This document shows positions 1-8,504 of a DNA stretch of 54,472 nucleotides, one piece after another. Source of the stretch: Halanaerobium polyolivorans (GTDB lineage Bacteria > Bacillota > Halanaerobiia > Halanaerobiales > Halanaerobiaceae); NCBI RefSeq assembly GCF_020711195.1, contig NZ_JAJFAT010000015.1, positions 1 to 54,472 of the forward strand, written 5' to 3'. The translations under genes and the position numbers were made by a program. Below the pieces are notes generated by a model. It made no database searches. It was not told the DNA's origin and saw only the letters and a program-made list of their open reading frames with translations. The first letter of the stretch is position 1, and each line of letters starts with the position of its first letter.

Positions 1-132
1 AAAATGAAAGAGATTGAAAATAGACTTGATAAAATGAGCGATGAAAATGATAAGCTCAAAAAAATTGTAGCAGAAAAAGAATTAGAACTGGCGATTTTAA
101 GGGAGTTACGAGATAATGTAAACCCCCGATAG
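1..132 (+). CDS. IS3-family transposase OrfA, C-terminal end (partial)
   Basis: The frame is open from the window edge and ends with TAG at 130-132. The visible product is charged and helical (KEIENRLDKMSDENDKLKK, then ELELAILRELRDN), which fits the leucine-zipper-like C-terminus of IS3-family OrfA. This segment normally mediates multimerisation of transposase after an N-terminal helix-turn-helix that lies outside the window. OrfB overlaps its end in the -1 frame. Confidence 0.7.
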   Translation, partial: KMKEIENRLDKMSDENDKLKKIVAEKELELAILRELRDNVNPR

Positions 133-1088
133 CCCTCAAAGTTCAGATTGCATCAAAGTGGATAAATAAAGGATATAAAACCTCTATTGTTTTAGACTTT
201 GTTGGGCTTAATTCTTCCACTTATTACAGTAATATAAATAGAAAAAATAAGAGTGAAAGCACTAACAGCAGCAATTCCAATAATCCTAAAGGAAGACCTA
301 TACCAGGCTATTCCCTAACTGAATCAGGTGAAAAAATATCTGATGAGCAGATTAAAGAATGGCTCCTGGAACTGGTAGCAGGTGATGGCTTTCCCTATGG
401 TTACAGAAAGCTTACAGTCTGCTTAAAAGAAGACTATAATCTGAAAATTAACAAGAAAAAAGTATACAGATTGTGCAAAGAATTAGACATATTAAGACCG
501 CAAAGAAAAATCAAAAAGATTCGCCCTAAAAAGATTGCCAAACAGGAAGAAATTACAGAACCAGATCAACTCTGGCAGATGGACCTAAAATACGGCTACA
601 TAGCTGGAACAGATCAATTCTTTTTCCAGATGTCAGTAATTGATGTCTTCGATAAGACAGTTATTGATTATCACCTTGGACTAAGCTGTAAAGCTAAGGA
701 TACCTGCAGAGTATTAAAAGCTGCTTTAAATAAAAGAAAGCTGTATAAAGGCATGAATTTGCCTAAGATTAGAACAGATAACGGACCACAATTTGTCTCT
801 AAATTATTTGGAGACACCTGTGAAAGTTTAGGAGTAGAACACCAGAGAATTCCAGTTAGAACTCCTAATATGAATGCTCATATAGAGTCATTTCATTCAG
901 TTTTAGAAAAAGATTGTTACTCAATCAATGAATTCAACAGCTTTATAGATGCTTACAAAAAAGTCAGCGAATATATGAATTATTATAATAACAGATACCG
1001 TCATGGCAGTCTTAATGATATGCCGCCAGCAAAATTTTATGACCTGGCTAAAGCAGAAAATATAGTTGCTGAACCAGTATTAGCTTAA
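117..1088 (+). CDS. IS3-family transposase OrfB (DDE integrase core)
   Basis: This is the catalytic part of the transposase. The frame is open from 117; an internal ATG lies at 471, but the HTH_21-like upstream segment (SDEQIKEWLLELV, FPYGYRKLT) belongs to the same protein, so translation most likely enters by frameshift from OrfA. Counting from the ATG at 471, the catalytic residues are D38 (WQMDLKY), D103 (RTDNGPQF) and E139 (HIESFHS). That leaves 35 residues between the second Asp and the Glu, as in IS3/retroviral integrases. All three are intact and there is no internal stop, so the element may be active. It inserted into an O-antigen-ligase-like gene. Confidence 0.88.
   Translation, partial: CKPPIALKVQIASKWINKGYKTSIVLDFVGLNSSTYYSNINRKNKSESTNSSNSNNPKGRPIPGYSLTESGEKISDEQIKEWLLELVAGDGFPYGYRKLTVCLKEDYNLKINKKKVYRLCKELDILRPQRKIKKIRPKKIAKQEEITEPDQLWQMDLKYGYIAGTDQFFFQMSVIDVFDKTVIDYHLGLSCKAKDTCRVLKAALNKRKLYKGMNLPKIRTDNGPQFVSKLFGDTCESLGVEHQRIPVRTPNMNAHIESFHSVLEKDCYSINEFNSFIDAYKKVSEYMNYYNNRYRHGSLNDMPPAKFYDLAKAENIVAEPVLA
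120..126 (+). other. Candidate -1 ribosomal frameshift site of the IS
   Basis: The heptamer A AAC CCC (X XXY YYY pattern in the OrfA frame) lies two codons before the OrfA stop. A -1 slip puts ribosomes into the OrfB frame, which is open from 117. IS3 elements usually make their OrfAB transposase this way. No stimulatory structure was verified. Confidence 0.5.
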
Positions 1089-1146
1089 ATAGAAAAATGA
1101 GAAACTAAGAATGAGCGAGCTTAACAAACATATTCTCCATATTTAA

Positions 1147-1881
1147 GGGGTTGAACCGATTTTAGCACCTTTGGTATTAAACTGGGATGTATTTAGACAG
1201 ACATTATTTTTTAATAATCCTAATCAATTAGGCTATTTCTCATTATTGACATTATCTATTTTCTTTTTTGGTAGAAATTATTTTAAAATATCTCGACTTA
1301 AAGAGATAATAACAGCTTTATCAGGAATTTTTACATTGCTTATTTCACTATCTTCGGGTGCTATATTAGGTGGATTATTTTTAATAATAATTGCCTTTGT
1401 AGATAATAAAAAGAGTTTTATATCAATAGCACTAATTTTAATTATATTAATTTCTGGCCTTTATTATTTTAATATTGGACCAAGCCAGAATGTTTTTGAC
1501 AGGGTATACAGAAGAATATCAACAGTAGGACAGAGTGATGACGATAATTTGGCTGGTAGAGGTTATGATAGGTTTATTGTCCACCCAGAATATGTGTTTC
1601 TTGGAGCTGGGGAAAGGCCTGGCAGAGATTTTGATGTAACCTTAGGTTCAGAATTTCACTCAGGCTGGGGAGTAATATTATTCTCTTATGGCTTACCAGG
1701 TTTTTTTATGGTAGCTTTATTTTTTATTTTTATTTTTCAAGAAGTTGGTCTTAAGTCATTTTCATATTTAATACCAACTGCGTTTTATGGTTTAACACAT
1801 CAACATCTAAGGTTTACTTTATTCTGGTTATTAATCGCTTTTATACTAACCACTAAAATTGATATAAATGAGGTAAAATGA
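1147..1881 (+). pseudogene. O-antigen ligase/polymerase-like protein, 3' half, cut by the IS
   Basis: The frame is open from 1147 directly out of the IS end; the first usable start is TTG at 1171, without a ribosome binding site. About 236 residues remain of a family usually near 400. The retained part has several membrane segments, the NNPNQLGYFSLL stretch typical of Wzy_C/O-antigen ligase proteins, a periplasmic-loop-like region (GRDFDVTLGSEFHSGWG) and C-terminal hydrophobic helices. In the surrounding cluster it would polymerise or ligate lipid-linked oligosaccharide at the inner membrane. The N-terminal half should lie left of the IS, outside the window. A truncated function is possible but unlikely. 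Confidence 0.75.
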
Positions 1882-1882
1882 T

Positions 1883-3055
1883 ATGAATAAAATTTGTTTT
1901 TTTGATTCACGCTATAAAAGTGCATATGGTGCTCAAAAGAGCATGATGACATTAATTAAAAATTTACCTACTGAAATAAAAACGATTTTATTAACTACAG
2001 AAACCGGAGATCTAACAAATTTTAGCGAGAATAATAATATAGAAACTCAAATATTAAAAGCTTCTGATAGAATCAACACTTTTGGTGGTAAAATTTTAGA
2101 TTTTAATATTATAAAAAAATTGCAATTAATAATAGATATATTAATGTATAATTTTAAATTATTATTTTGGTTAAGAAAAAATAAAATTGATGTGTTGTAT
2201 ACAAATTGTGATAAATCATTTATATTATCTTTTATAGCTGCAAAGATATATAGAATACCTGTAGTTTCGTATAAAAGAATTATTAGCTCAGATGATAAAT
2301 CTAGAATTTCAAGGTTTATGTCATATATAGTTGCTAGGTTTTCTAATAAAATATTGTGTATTTCTAAAGGAGTAAGAAAAAGCATTGATAATAAACTATT
2401 AAATAAGTTTGGATATAAATATGAAGTCTTATATACGGGGTATGATTTTGAACAAATTATAAGTGATAACTCAATAAATTATTTATATAATAATTATGAT
2501 TTAAATGAAGATAATCTTATAATAGGACTTATTGGCTCAATAACACCAAGAAAAGGTCATCATATTGCAATCGAGGCATTTAATAAAATTAATGCAGAAT
2601 TTAAAAATAGTAAGTTGTTATTTGTGGGAAGTGTTCCAGATGGTTATAAATCATATTATAATAAATTAAAGAATAGAGCTATAGAATTAAGCATAGAAAA
2701 TAAAATCATTTGGACGGGGTATGTTAATAATATTGCTGATCATTATAAATTATTTGATTGCACAATATTACCATCAAGTGCAGAAGGTTTGCCAAGAGTT
2801 GTTGTAGAGTCACTAGCTAATGATGTTCCAGTAGTTGCTAATGATGTTGGTGGTGTGCCAGAAATTATTACAAATGGTAAATTTGGTTATATTATGGAAA
2901 ATAATAATAAAAAAGAGCTATTTAAAGGAATAAAATTTTTGATTGATAATGAAAGTGATATTGACGCGAAAAATGAAAGATCAGAGTATGTAGTTAATAA
3001 GTTTTCAATTGAAAATTACGTTAATGGATTTATTGAAATAATAAATGAACTTTAA
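1883..3055 (+). CDS. GT4-family glycosyltransferase
   Basis: This is a cytoplasmic, probably membrane-associated retaining glycosyltransferase of the GT-B fold. The donor-binding C-domain begins near residue 212 (IIGLIGSITPRKGHH), and the E-x7-E motif is E301-E309 (EGLPRVVVE) followed by a GGVPEII segment. The length (390 aa) is normal for GT4. The ATG at 1883 follows the ligase stop by one base, and GAGG at 1870-1873 serves as ribosome binding site, so it is translationally linked to the interrupted gene. The coding sequence looks more A/T-rich than its neighbours, as is common for exchanged glycan genes. Acceptor and sugar cannot be read from sequence. Confidence 0.85.
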   Translation: MNKICFFDSRYKSAYGAQKSMMTLIKNLPTEIKTILLTTETGDLTNFSENNNIETQILKASDRINTFGGKILDFNIIKKLQLIIDILMYNFKLLFWLRKNKIDVLYTNCDKSFILSFIAAKIYRIPVVSYKRIISSDDKSRISRFMSYIVARFSNKILCISKGVRKSIDNKLLNKFGYKYEVLYTGYDFEQIISDNSINYLYNNYDLNEDNLIIGLIGSITPRKGHHIAIEAFNKINAEFKNSKLLFVGSVPDGYKSYYNKLKNRAIELSIENKIIWTGYVNNIADHYKLFDCTILPSSAEGLPRVVVESLANDVPVVANDVGGVPEIITNGKFGYIMENNNKKELFKGIKFLIDNESDIDAKNERSEYVVNKFSIENYVNGFIEIINEL

Positions 3056-3080
3056 ATTTAGTAAATACTGAGGTGTCATA

Positions 3081-4187
3081 ATGTCAAGGATTGTCATATT
3101 AGCTCATGAAGCAGAATCGTTAATAAATTTTCGTGGTGAATTAATAAAAGTTTTATCCCAAAATGGATATGATGTTATTGCAATGGCTCCGGAACAAGAT
3201 TATAGAAATAAAGTAGAAGAACAATTAGGCGTCAAATATGAATCGATTAATCTTGATAACACAGGAATGAATCCATTAAAAGATCTTGCAACGATTTATG
3301 ATATAAATAAAAAGTTAAGATATTATAAACCTGATATTATATTTTCTTATGCAATTAAGCCAGTAATTTATGGGGGGCTGGCTGCAAAGTTTTGTAATGT
3401 TGAAAAGATCCATTCACTTATTCCAGGTGCAGGGCAAGTTTTTCTTAGCAAAAATTTAACCACTAAAATTATTAGTCAGTTATATAAAATTGGGACAAAA
3501 AATAATGACACTATATTTTTTCAAAATCCTGATGACCAAAAACTTTTCAATGATTATAATATAATCAATATAAATACAGACACATATTTAGTTAATGGAT
3601 CAGGTGTTAAAACTGATTACTATTATAATACAGAGCCAAAGACTGATAAAATATCATTTCTCTTGATGGCAAGGTTAATTAGACCTAAAGGTATTATAGA
3701 ATATATTAAAGCAGCTGAAAAAATTAATAAGAAAAAAGATGATATAGAATTTAAACTGCTAGGTCCTTTTCATTCCAATCCTTCGGCATTAACTGAAACT
3801 GAAATTTATAAATGGCATGATAATGGTACAATTAATTACTTAGGTGTTAAAGAAGATGTTAGACCAACGATAGAAAACACAAGTGTTTTTGTTTTACCCT
3901 CTTATTACAGAGAAGGAGTGCCAAGATCTATTCTTGAAGCTATGTCTATGGGTAAACCAATTATTACCACAGATTCACCTGGTTGTAGGGAGACAGTTAT
4001 TGATGGACACAATGGTTTTTTAATTCCTCCTAAAGACATAATAGCATTAAAGAATGCAATGGATAAATTTATAAAAAAGCCAAATTTAATTCAAGAAATG
4101 GGTCAAAAAAGCAGAAAAATAGCTTTAGAAAAATATGATGTTCATAAAGTCAATCAGTTTATGATTGAAAAGATGGGTTTAGAATGA
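3081..4187 (+). CDS. GT4-family glycosyltransferase, PglA-like
   Basis: The protein is a GT-B glycosyltransferase with N-terminal acceptor domain (MSRIVILAHEAESLINFRGEL) and C-terminal donor domain. The E-x7-E motif is E278-E286 (EGVPRSILE), followed by GKPIITTDSPGCRETV. The segment KIHSLIPGAG resembles PglA-type transferases that add an N-acetylhexosamine to undecaprenyl-diphosphate-linked bacillosamine or similar sugars; that substrate is an inference from family resemblance. It lies 25 bp after the preceding GT4 in the same direction and has a GAGGTG ribosome binding site. Length (368 aa) is normal. Confidence 0.85.
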   Translation: MSRIVILAHEAESLINFRGELIKVLSQNGYDVIAMAPEQDYRNKVEEQLGVKYESINLDNTGMNPLKDLATIYDINKKLRYYKPDIIFSYAIKPVIYGGLAAKFCNVEKIHSLIPGAGQVFLSKNLTTKIISQLYKIGTKNNDTIFFQNPDDQKLFNDYNIININTDTYLVNGSGVKTDYYYNTEPKTDKISFLLMARLIRPKGIIEYIKAAEKINKKKDDIEFKLLGPFHSNPSALTETEIYKWHDNGTINYLGVKEDVRPTIENTSVFVLPSYYREGVPRSILEAMSMGKPIITTDSPGCRETVIDGHNGFLIPPKDIIALKNAMDKFIKKPNLIQEMGQKSRKIALEKYDVHKVNQFMIEKMGLE

Positions 4188-4246
4188 GTCATGTTCAAAA
4201 GATTAAAGTAATATTTTAATCGTAATACTAACAGGGAGTTGAAAAA

Positions 4247-5191
4247 GTGAAATCATTAATAACAGGTGCAGCAGGATTTATTGGTTCAACATTAACAGAA
4301 AAATTGCTTAAAAAAGGACATGAAGTAATTGGTGTAGATTGTTTTATGGATTATTATGATCGTTCTTTAAAAGAAAATAACATGAGTTCATTTATTGGCC
4401 ATGAAAACTTTACTTTAATAGAAGAAAATATTAATGATCTTGATTTAAAAGAATTATTAAAAGATGTAGATTATATATTTCATCAAGCTGCTCAAGCTGG
4501 AGTTAGATCCAGCTGGGGTGAAGATTTTGAGATATATACTCATAATAATATAATGGGAACTCAAAGATTATTAGAAGCAGCTAAAGAAAGCAATATTAAA
4601 AAATTTGTTTATGCTTCTTCATCTTCAGTTTATGGTGATACAGATAAATTACCAATGAAAGAAACAAATAGATTACAGCCAGTTTCTCCTTATGGGGTAT
4701 CTAAACTTGCAGGAGAAAATCTTTGTTACTTATATTATAAAAATTTTAATGTGCCAACAGTATCTCTAAGATACTTTACTGTTTTTGGAGAAAGACAGAG
4801 ACCAGATATGGCTTTTCATATTTTTATTAAAGCTATTTTAGAGGGTGAACAATTGACTATCTTTGGTGATGGTAAACAATCTCGAAACTTTACTCATGTA
4901 GATGATATTGTTAAAGCTAACATTCTAGCAGCAGAAAGTGATGTTGCTGGAGAGATATTTAATATTGGTGGAGATGGTAAAAGAGTAGTTTTAAATGAAG
5001 CTATAGATTTAATGGAAAATATAATTGCTAAAAAAGCAAAGAGAGAATATCAGAAGGTTGTTAAAGGTGATGTAAAACATACTTCTGCTGACACATCTAA
5101 AGCAAAAGAAATGTTAGGTTATGAACCTGAGGTTGAGTTTGAAGAAGGACTGAAGCGTGAAGTTGAATTTTTAAAAGAATTATATTTATAA
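4247..5191 (+). CDS. NAD-dependent sugar epimerase (UDP-glucuronate/UDP-glucose 4-epimerase type)
   Basis: This is an extended short-chain dehydrogenase/reductase acting on nucleotide sugars in the cytoplasm. The Rossmann glycine motif is at residues 7-13 (GAAGFIG) and the catalytic Tyr-Lys pair is Y149/K153 (SPYGVSK) with a Ser cluster near 124-127. The HQAAQAGVRSSW segment is typical of UDP-glucuronate 4-epimerases, but UDP-GlcNAc or UDP-Glc are also possible. It starts with GTG at 4247 after AGGGAG. It probably supplies a donor sugar for the flanking glycosyltransferases. Full length. Confidence 0.85.
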   Translation: MKSLITGAAGFIGSTLTEKLLKKGHEVIGVDCFMDYYDRSLKENNMSSFIGHENFTLIEENINDLDLKELLKDVDYIFHQAAQAGVRSSWGEDFEIYTHNNIMGTQRLLEAAKESNIKKFVYASSSSVYGDTDKLPMKETNRLQPVSPYGVSKLAGENLCYLYYKNFNVPTVSLRYFTVFGERQRPDMAFHIFIKAILEGEQLTIFGDGKQSRNFTHVDDIVKANILAAESDVAGEIFNIGGDGKRVVLNEAIDLMENIIAKKAKREYQKVVKGDVKHTSADTSKAKEMLGYEPEVEFEEGLKREVEFLKELYL

Positions 5192-5193
5192 AA

Positions 5194-5222
5194 GTTTTTT
5201 TCATGCTCATTTATGATATAAT
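5194..5222 (+). promoter_or_regulatory. Possible promoter before the initiating sugar transferase
   Basis: TATAAT at 5217-5222 is a perfect -10, but the -35 region (GTTTTT at 5194-5199, 17 bp away) is poor. It would give the initiating transferase its own transcript inside the cluster. Confidence 0.4.
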
Positions 5223-5255
5223 ATAGATATATCTACTGCAGGGGGAGGGATTAAA

Positions 5256-6629
5256 TTGCGGAGGAAGAAATCTGCATTAAAAGTATTTAGGATTATTGGA
5301 GATATGTTATTTGTTAATCTCTCTTTTTTCATTGCTTTTTATATTCGTTTTGGGGGTTTTCCAACAAAAAACATTCAAGCATATACAAGACAAATTCCAT
5401 TCATAACAATTTTTGCAATTATTTTATTTAGTCTTTACAACCTTTATTCAGAGCAGTTGAAAAAAGATTATGCTGATATATTTTATGCTTTTATACCAGC
5501 AACATTTTTAATTGTACTTTTTAGTATTAGTTTATCCTATTTTATTGAATCTTATGCTTTTCCACGTTCTGTATTTATAATAGTAATACCTGTTATGATA
5601 TTAGTTATGATTGCTTGGAGATATCTAAGCTTAAAAATTGAGCAAAAAATTAGCCAGGCTATTAAGGTTGTAATAATTGGTCAAGATGGAGATACAGCCA
5701 AAATTATAAAAAATATTAACAGCTGTGCTGACAACTTTTTTATAATAACTGATGTTTTTACAGAAGAAGGTTTTGAAGAAGAAAAAGAAGATTTTAAAAT
5801 GGACTGTAATTTTAATTTAACAATAGGTTTAGATAATCTTTTGCAAAAATTGAGTAAAATCAATCCTGAATTAGTATTTATATCAGGCAGATTGAATGAA
5901 GAACTTAAAAAAGATTTGTTTTATCATTCAGTAGAAGAAGAATGGGAAGCTAATCTTGTGCCTGATTTTTATGAAATAATGCTTTCAGGAGCAGATATCG
6001 AGCAGCTGGGTGAGCTGCCGATTTTCAAGATGAAAAGACTTAATGGTTCTGCTCATCAATTATCAAAAAGAATATTTGATCTTGTCTTTTCATTATTTGC
6101 TTTAATAATTACTTTGCCGATTACTTTACCGGTTGCGATCTTAATTAAATTAGAAAGTAAAGGGCCAGTATTTTTTAAACAAAAAAGGGTTAGTAAAGAC
6201 AATAAAATTTTTGAAGTATATAAGTTTAGAACTATGGTCAAAGATGCAGAAAAAAATACAGGGCCTGTTTTAGCTTCAAAAGATGATAACCGCATAACTA
6301 AAGTAGGTAAAATATTACGCAAAACTAGAATAGATGAGATTCCTCAATTTATCAATGTTTTAAAAGGAGAAATGAGTCTTATTGGTCCTCGGCCAGAAAG
6401 ACCACATTTTGTTGAAGACTTTGAAGAAAACATTCCTGATTATGAATATCGTCATCGGGTTAAAAGTGGTATTACTGGCTTAGCTCAAATCTTAGGTTAT
6501 TACAGCTCTGATGCTGAAGATAAACTGAGGCTTGATCTGCTTTATGCAAATAAATCTTCTTTTGTTTTTGATATTAAAATAATTTTAAATACAATTAAGG
6601 TAATGTTCATGGGGGAGAAGTCTTCTTGA
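5256..6629 (+). CDS. Undecaprenyl-phosphate sugar-1-phosphate transferase (initiating, polyprenyl glycosylphosphotransferase)
   Basis: This enzyme starts repeat-unit synthesis by moving a sugar-1-phosphate to undecaprenyl phosphate on the inner membrane. The N-terminal 130 residues hold four or five membrane segments; a CoA-binding-like domain follows (about 136-250); a further hydrophobic helix (IFDLVFSLFALIITLPITL) leads into the catalytic domain with KFRTM, IDEIPQF and GPRPE motifs. That order is the WbaP/EpsE/CpsD-type architecture (457 aa, full length). The start is TTG at 5256 with GGGGGAGG just upstream. The sugar transferred cannot be read; Glc, Gal or an amino sugar are all possible. 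Confidence 0.9.
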   Translation: MRRKKSALKVFRIIGDMLFVNLSFFIAFYIRFGGFPTKNIQAYTRQIPFITIFAIILFSLYNLYSEQLKKDYADIFYAFIPATFLIVLFSISLSYFIESYAFPRSVFIIVIPVMILVMIAWRYLSLKIEQKISQAIKVVIIGQDGDTAKIIKNINSCADNFFIITDVFTEEGFEEEKEDFKMDCNFNLTIGLDNLLQKLSKINPELVFISGRLNEELKKDLFYHSVEEEWEANLVPDFYEIMLSGADIEQLGELPIFKMKRLNGSAHQLSKRIFDLVFSLFALIITLPITLPVAILIKLESKGPVFFKQKRVSKDNKIFEVYKFRTMVKDAEKNTGPVLASKDDNRITKVGKILRKTRIDEIPQFINVLKGEMSLIGPRPERPHFVEDFEENIPDYEYRHRVKSGITGLAQILGYYSSDAEDKLRLDLLYANKSSFVFDIKIILNTIKVMFMGEKSS

Positions 6630-6661
6630 TTTCTCCTTTTTGTATTGGAGGTATAAATTAG

Positions 6662-7576
6662 ATGAAGATATTAGTAACAGGTGGAGCAGGTTTTATTGGC
6701 TCTAATATTGTTGATAGATTAATAGAATTAGAGCACAAGGTTGTAGTAATAGATAATTTTTTAACCGGTCACAAAGAATTTATTAATCCTAAAGCTAAGT
6801 TTTATAATATTGATTTAAGAGATGAGAAAGTTAATCAGATAATCAAAGAGGAAAATATTACTCATATTATTCATCAAGCTGCCCAAATAGATGTGCAGCT
6901 TTCTTTAAAAGACCCTGCTTTTGATGCTGATAATAATATCAAAGGAACTATCAATCTTTTAGAAGTAGCTGCAGAAAATGATGTAAAAAAGATAGTTTAT
7001 GCATCTTCTGCTGCAGTTTATGGTGAACCAGAATACCTGCCGATAGATGAATCACACCCAATTAAGCCAATGTCTGCATATGGCATAAGCAAATATACAC
7101 CTGAACACTACCTAAGGATTTATCAACATTTACATGAGCTTGATTATACTATCTTAAGATATGCTAATGTTTATGGGCCCAGACAGGATCCCAAAGGGGA
7201 AGGTGGAGTAGTTGCTATTTTTGTTGATAGAATTCTAGATAACAAAAAACCTATAATTTTTGGTGATGGTAAACAAACCAGAGATTTTATTTATGTAGAA
7301 GATATTGTTGAGGCTAATCTACTTGCCTTAACTAAGGCTAATAATAAGGTGCTTAATATTTCAACTGCAGAGAGGAATAGTGTTAATCAATTGCTTAACC
7401 ATTTAAATTCTTATTTAGATAATCAATTAGAAGCAGAATATAGAGAAGCTAGAGAAGGAGATATTCTTCATTCTGCTTTGGATAATTCAAAAGCAAAAAA
7501 AGCTTTGGGCTGGGAGCCAAAATATGATTTTAGCTCAGGGCTTAAAAAGACTTTAGCTTATTATAAAAATAGATAA
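6662..7576 (+). CDS. galE: NAD-dependent epimerase, UDP-glucose/UDP-GlcNAc 4-epimerase type
   Basis: This is an extended SDR enzyme with GGAGFIG at residues 7-13, a SSAAVYG active-site strand and the Y140/K144 pair (SAYGISK). The length (304 aa) matches compact GalE-like epimerases that interconvert UDP-glucose/UDP-galactose or the N-acetyl forms. It starts with ATG at 6662, preceded by GGAGG, 32 bp after the sugar transferase, and is the last gene of the polysaccharide cluster before a strong terminator. It is a paralogue of the epimerase at 4247, so the locus probably makes two different donor sugars. Confidence 0.83.
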   Translation: MKILVTGGAGFIGSNIVDRLIELEHKVVVIDNFLTGHKEFINPKAKFYNIDLRDEKVNQIIKEENITHIIHQAAQIDVQLSLKDPAFDADNNIKGTINLLEVAAENDVKKIVYASSAAVYGEPEYLPIDESHPIKPMSAYGISKYTPEHYLRIYQHLHELDYTILRYANVYGPRQDPKGEGGVVAIFVDRILDNKKPIIFGDGKQTRDFIYVEDIVEANLLALTKANNKVLNISTAERNSVNQLLNHLNSYLDNQLEAEYREAREGDILHSALDNSKAKKALGWEPKYDFSSGLKKTLAYYKNR

Positions 7577-7608
7577 AAGCTATTAAAAAATAAAAAAAAT
7601 CACCTAAC

Positions 7609-7642
7609 AATCCTGCTATTTCAAAGATGGCAGGATTTTTTT
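7609..7642 (+). terminator. Rho-independent terminator of the polysaccharide cluster
   Basis: AATCCTGC (7609-7616) pairs perfectly with GCAGGATT (7630-7637), followed by a T run to about 7642. Confidence 0.9.
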
Positions 7643-7716
7643 ATGCAACAAAATGCTCACTTAGTTGCGTTAGAGATTTTTCGAATGCAATAATAGGAAA
7701 TTATAGTTTGCAACTT

Positions 7717-7786
7717 CCGGGAATACTACTTTGCAATTCCCGGTAATTTTAGTATACAACAAATACGATAATTTAAATATACAACA
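7717..7786. promoter_or_regulatory. Operator-like repeats upstream of abiEi
   Basis: CCGGGAAT (7717-7724) and ATTCCCGG (7736-7743) form a perfect 8-bp inverted repeat with an 11-bp spacer. The direct repeat TATACAACA follows at 7753-7761 and 7778-7786. The site is about 100 bp upstream of the abiEi promoter. AbiEi proteins are known to repress their own operon through inverted repeats; assigning these repeats to AbiEi is inference. Confidence 0.45.
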
Positions 7787-7827
7787 TATTAGTGCATCAG
7801 TTTAGTTTAATAACCAGCAAAATTAAA

Positions 7828-7856
7828 TTGTTATTTGTCTATATTTATAATATAAT
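7828..7856 (+). promoter_or_regulatory. Promoter of the abiE operon
   Basis: TTGTTA (7828-7833) and TATAAT (7851-7856) are separated by 17 bp. Transcription would start near 7863, just before the palindrome at 7868-7893. Confidence 0.6.
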
Positions 7857-7867
7857 TACATTAAAAG

Positions 7868-7893
7868 ATAGGCTTTTAAATTTCAAAGCCTAC
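7868..7893. repeat. Palindrome A flanking the toxin-antitoxin pair
   Basis: TAGGCTTT and AAAGCCTA form an inverted repeat in the abiEi leader, ending just before the AGAGGTG ribosome binding site. A closely similar palindrome lies downstream of the toxin gene at 9545-9570. It may be a leader hairpin, an AbiEi operator, or an end of the mobile module. Confidence 0.6.
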
Positions 7894-7910
7894 CAAGAGG
7901 TGCATTTAAA

Positions 7911-8504
7911 ATGGAAACAAAAAAACTGAAAAAAGCTTTTCAAAAAGAAAATGGAATTCTTAAGACTTCTGAATTGAATGAGCTAGGATTTGACAGCAGG
8001 CAGATAAATAAACTATTAGATGAGAACATTATAGAAAAAATAAAATTTGGTTATTATATTCTTTCTGATTCAGTTCCCGAAGAAAAAGCAGTTATAGTTA
8101 AACTTTTTCCAGATGCTGTTATATTTCTTGAAAGTGCTCTGTTTTATTATAATTATACTGACCGGGTGCCGAATAAATGGCAGCTTGCAGTTGATAAACA
8201 TTCAAATCCTAATAAGTTTGATAATAATTATTTGGAAATCGAACCTTTTTTTATTGTTGATAAATTTTTTAAATTAGGAATTAATGATATTGAAAATGAT
8301 GGTTATAAAATAAGAATTTATGATATAGATAAAACAATTTGCGATATTTTAAGATATGAAAAAAAACTTGATAATGAAGTTTTTAAAAATGCCATTCAAA
8401 ATTATATTAATGATGAAAATAAAAATATAAATAATCTAATTAAATATTCCAAAAAGCTTAATATTTATAAAAAAATGCAGACATATATAGGGGTGTGGGT
8501 ATAA
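7911..8504 (+). CDS. abiEi: Type IV toxin-antitoxin antitoxin, AbiEi family
   Basis: The protein has an N-terminal winged helix (about residues 1-50: ILKTSELNELGFDSRQINKLLDENIIEKIKFGYY) and a C-terminal domain with the ICDILR and ENNIKYSKKL-like helices found in AbiEi proteins. AbiEi neutralises the nucleotidyltransferase toxin AbiEii and represses the operon. Length (197 aa) fits the family. ATG at 7911 follows AGAGGTG. The stop overlaps the toxin ATG by one base (TAATG), which couples antitoxin and toxin translation. The pair lies between a polysaccharide cluster and manC and looks like an inserted defence module. Confidence 0.82.
   Translation: METKKLKKAFQKENGILKTSELNELGFDSRQINKLLDENIIEKIKFGYYILSDSVPEEKAVIVKLFPDAVIFLESALFYYNYTDRVPNKWQLAVDKHSNPNKFDNNYLEIEPFFIVDKFFKLGINDIENDGYKIRIYDIDKTICDILRYEKKLDNEVFKNAIQNYINDENKNINNLIKYSKKLNIYKKMQTYIGVWV

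Larger units (their letters stand above)
1..1160 (+). mobile_element. IS3-family insertion sequence, right part
   Basis: The left end lies outside the window. What is visible is the end of orfA, a complete orfB with a DD(35)E transposase core, and about 70 bp of non-coding right end. The right boundary is placed near GGGGTTGAACC (1147-1157) because an O-antigen-ligase-like reading frame becomes recognisable just after it. The matching left inverted repeat cannot be checked here, so the exact end is an estimate. Confidence 0.8.
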
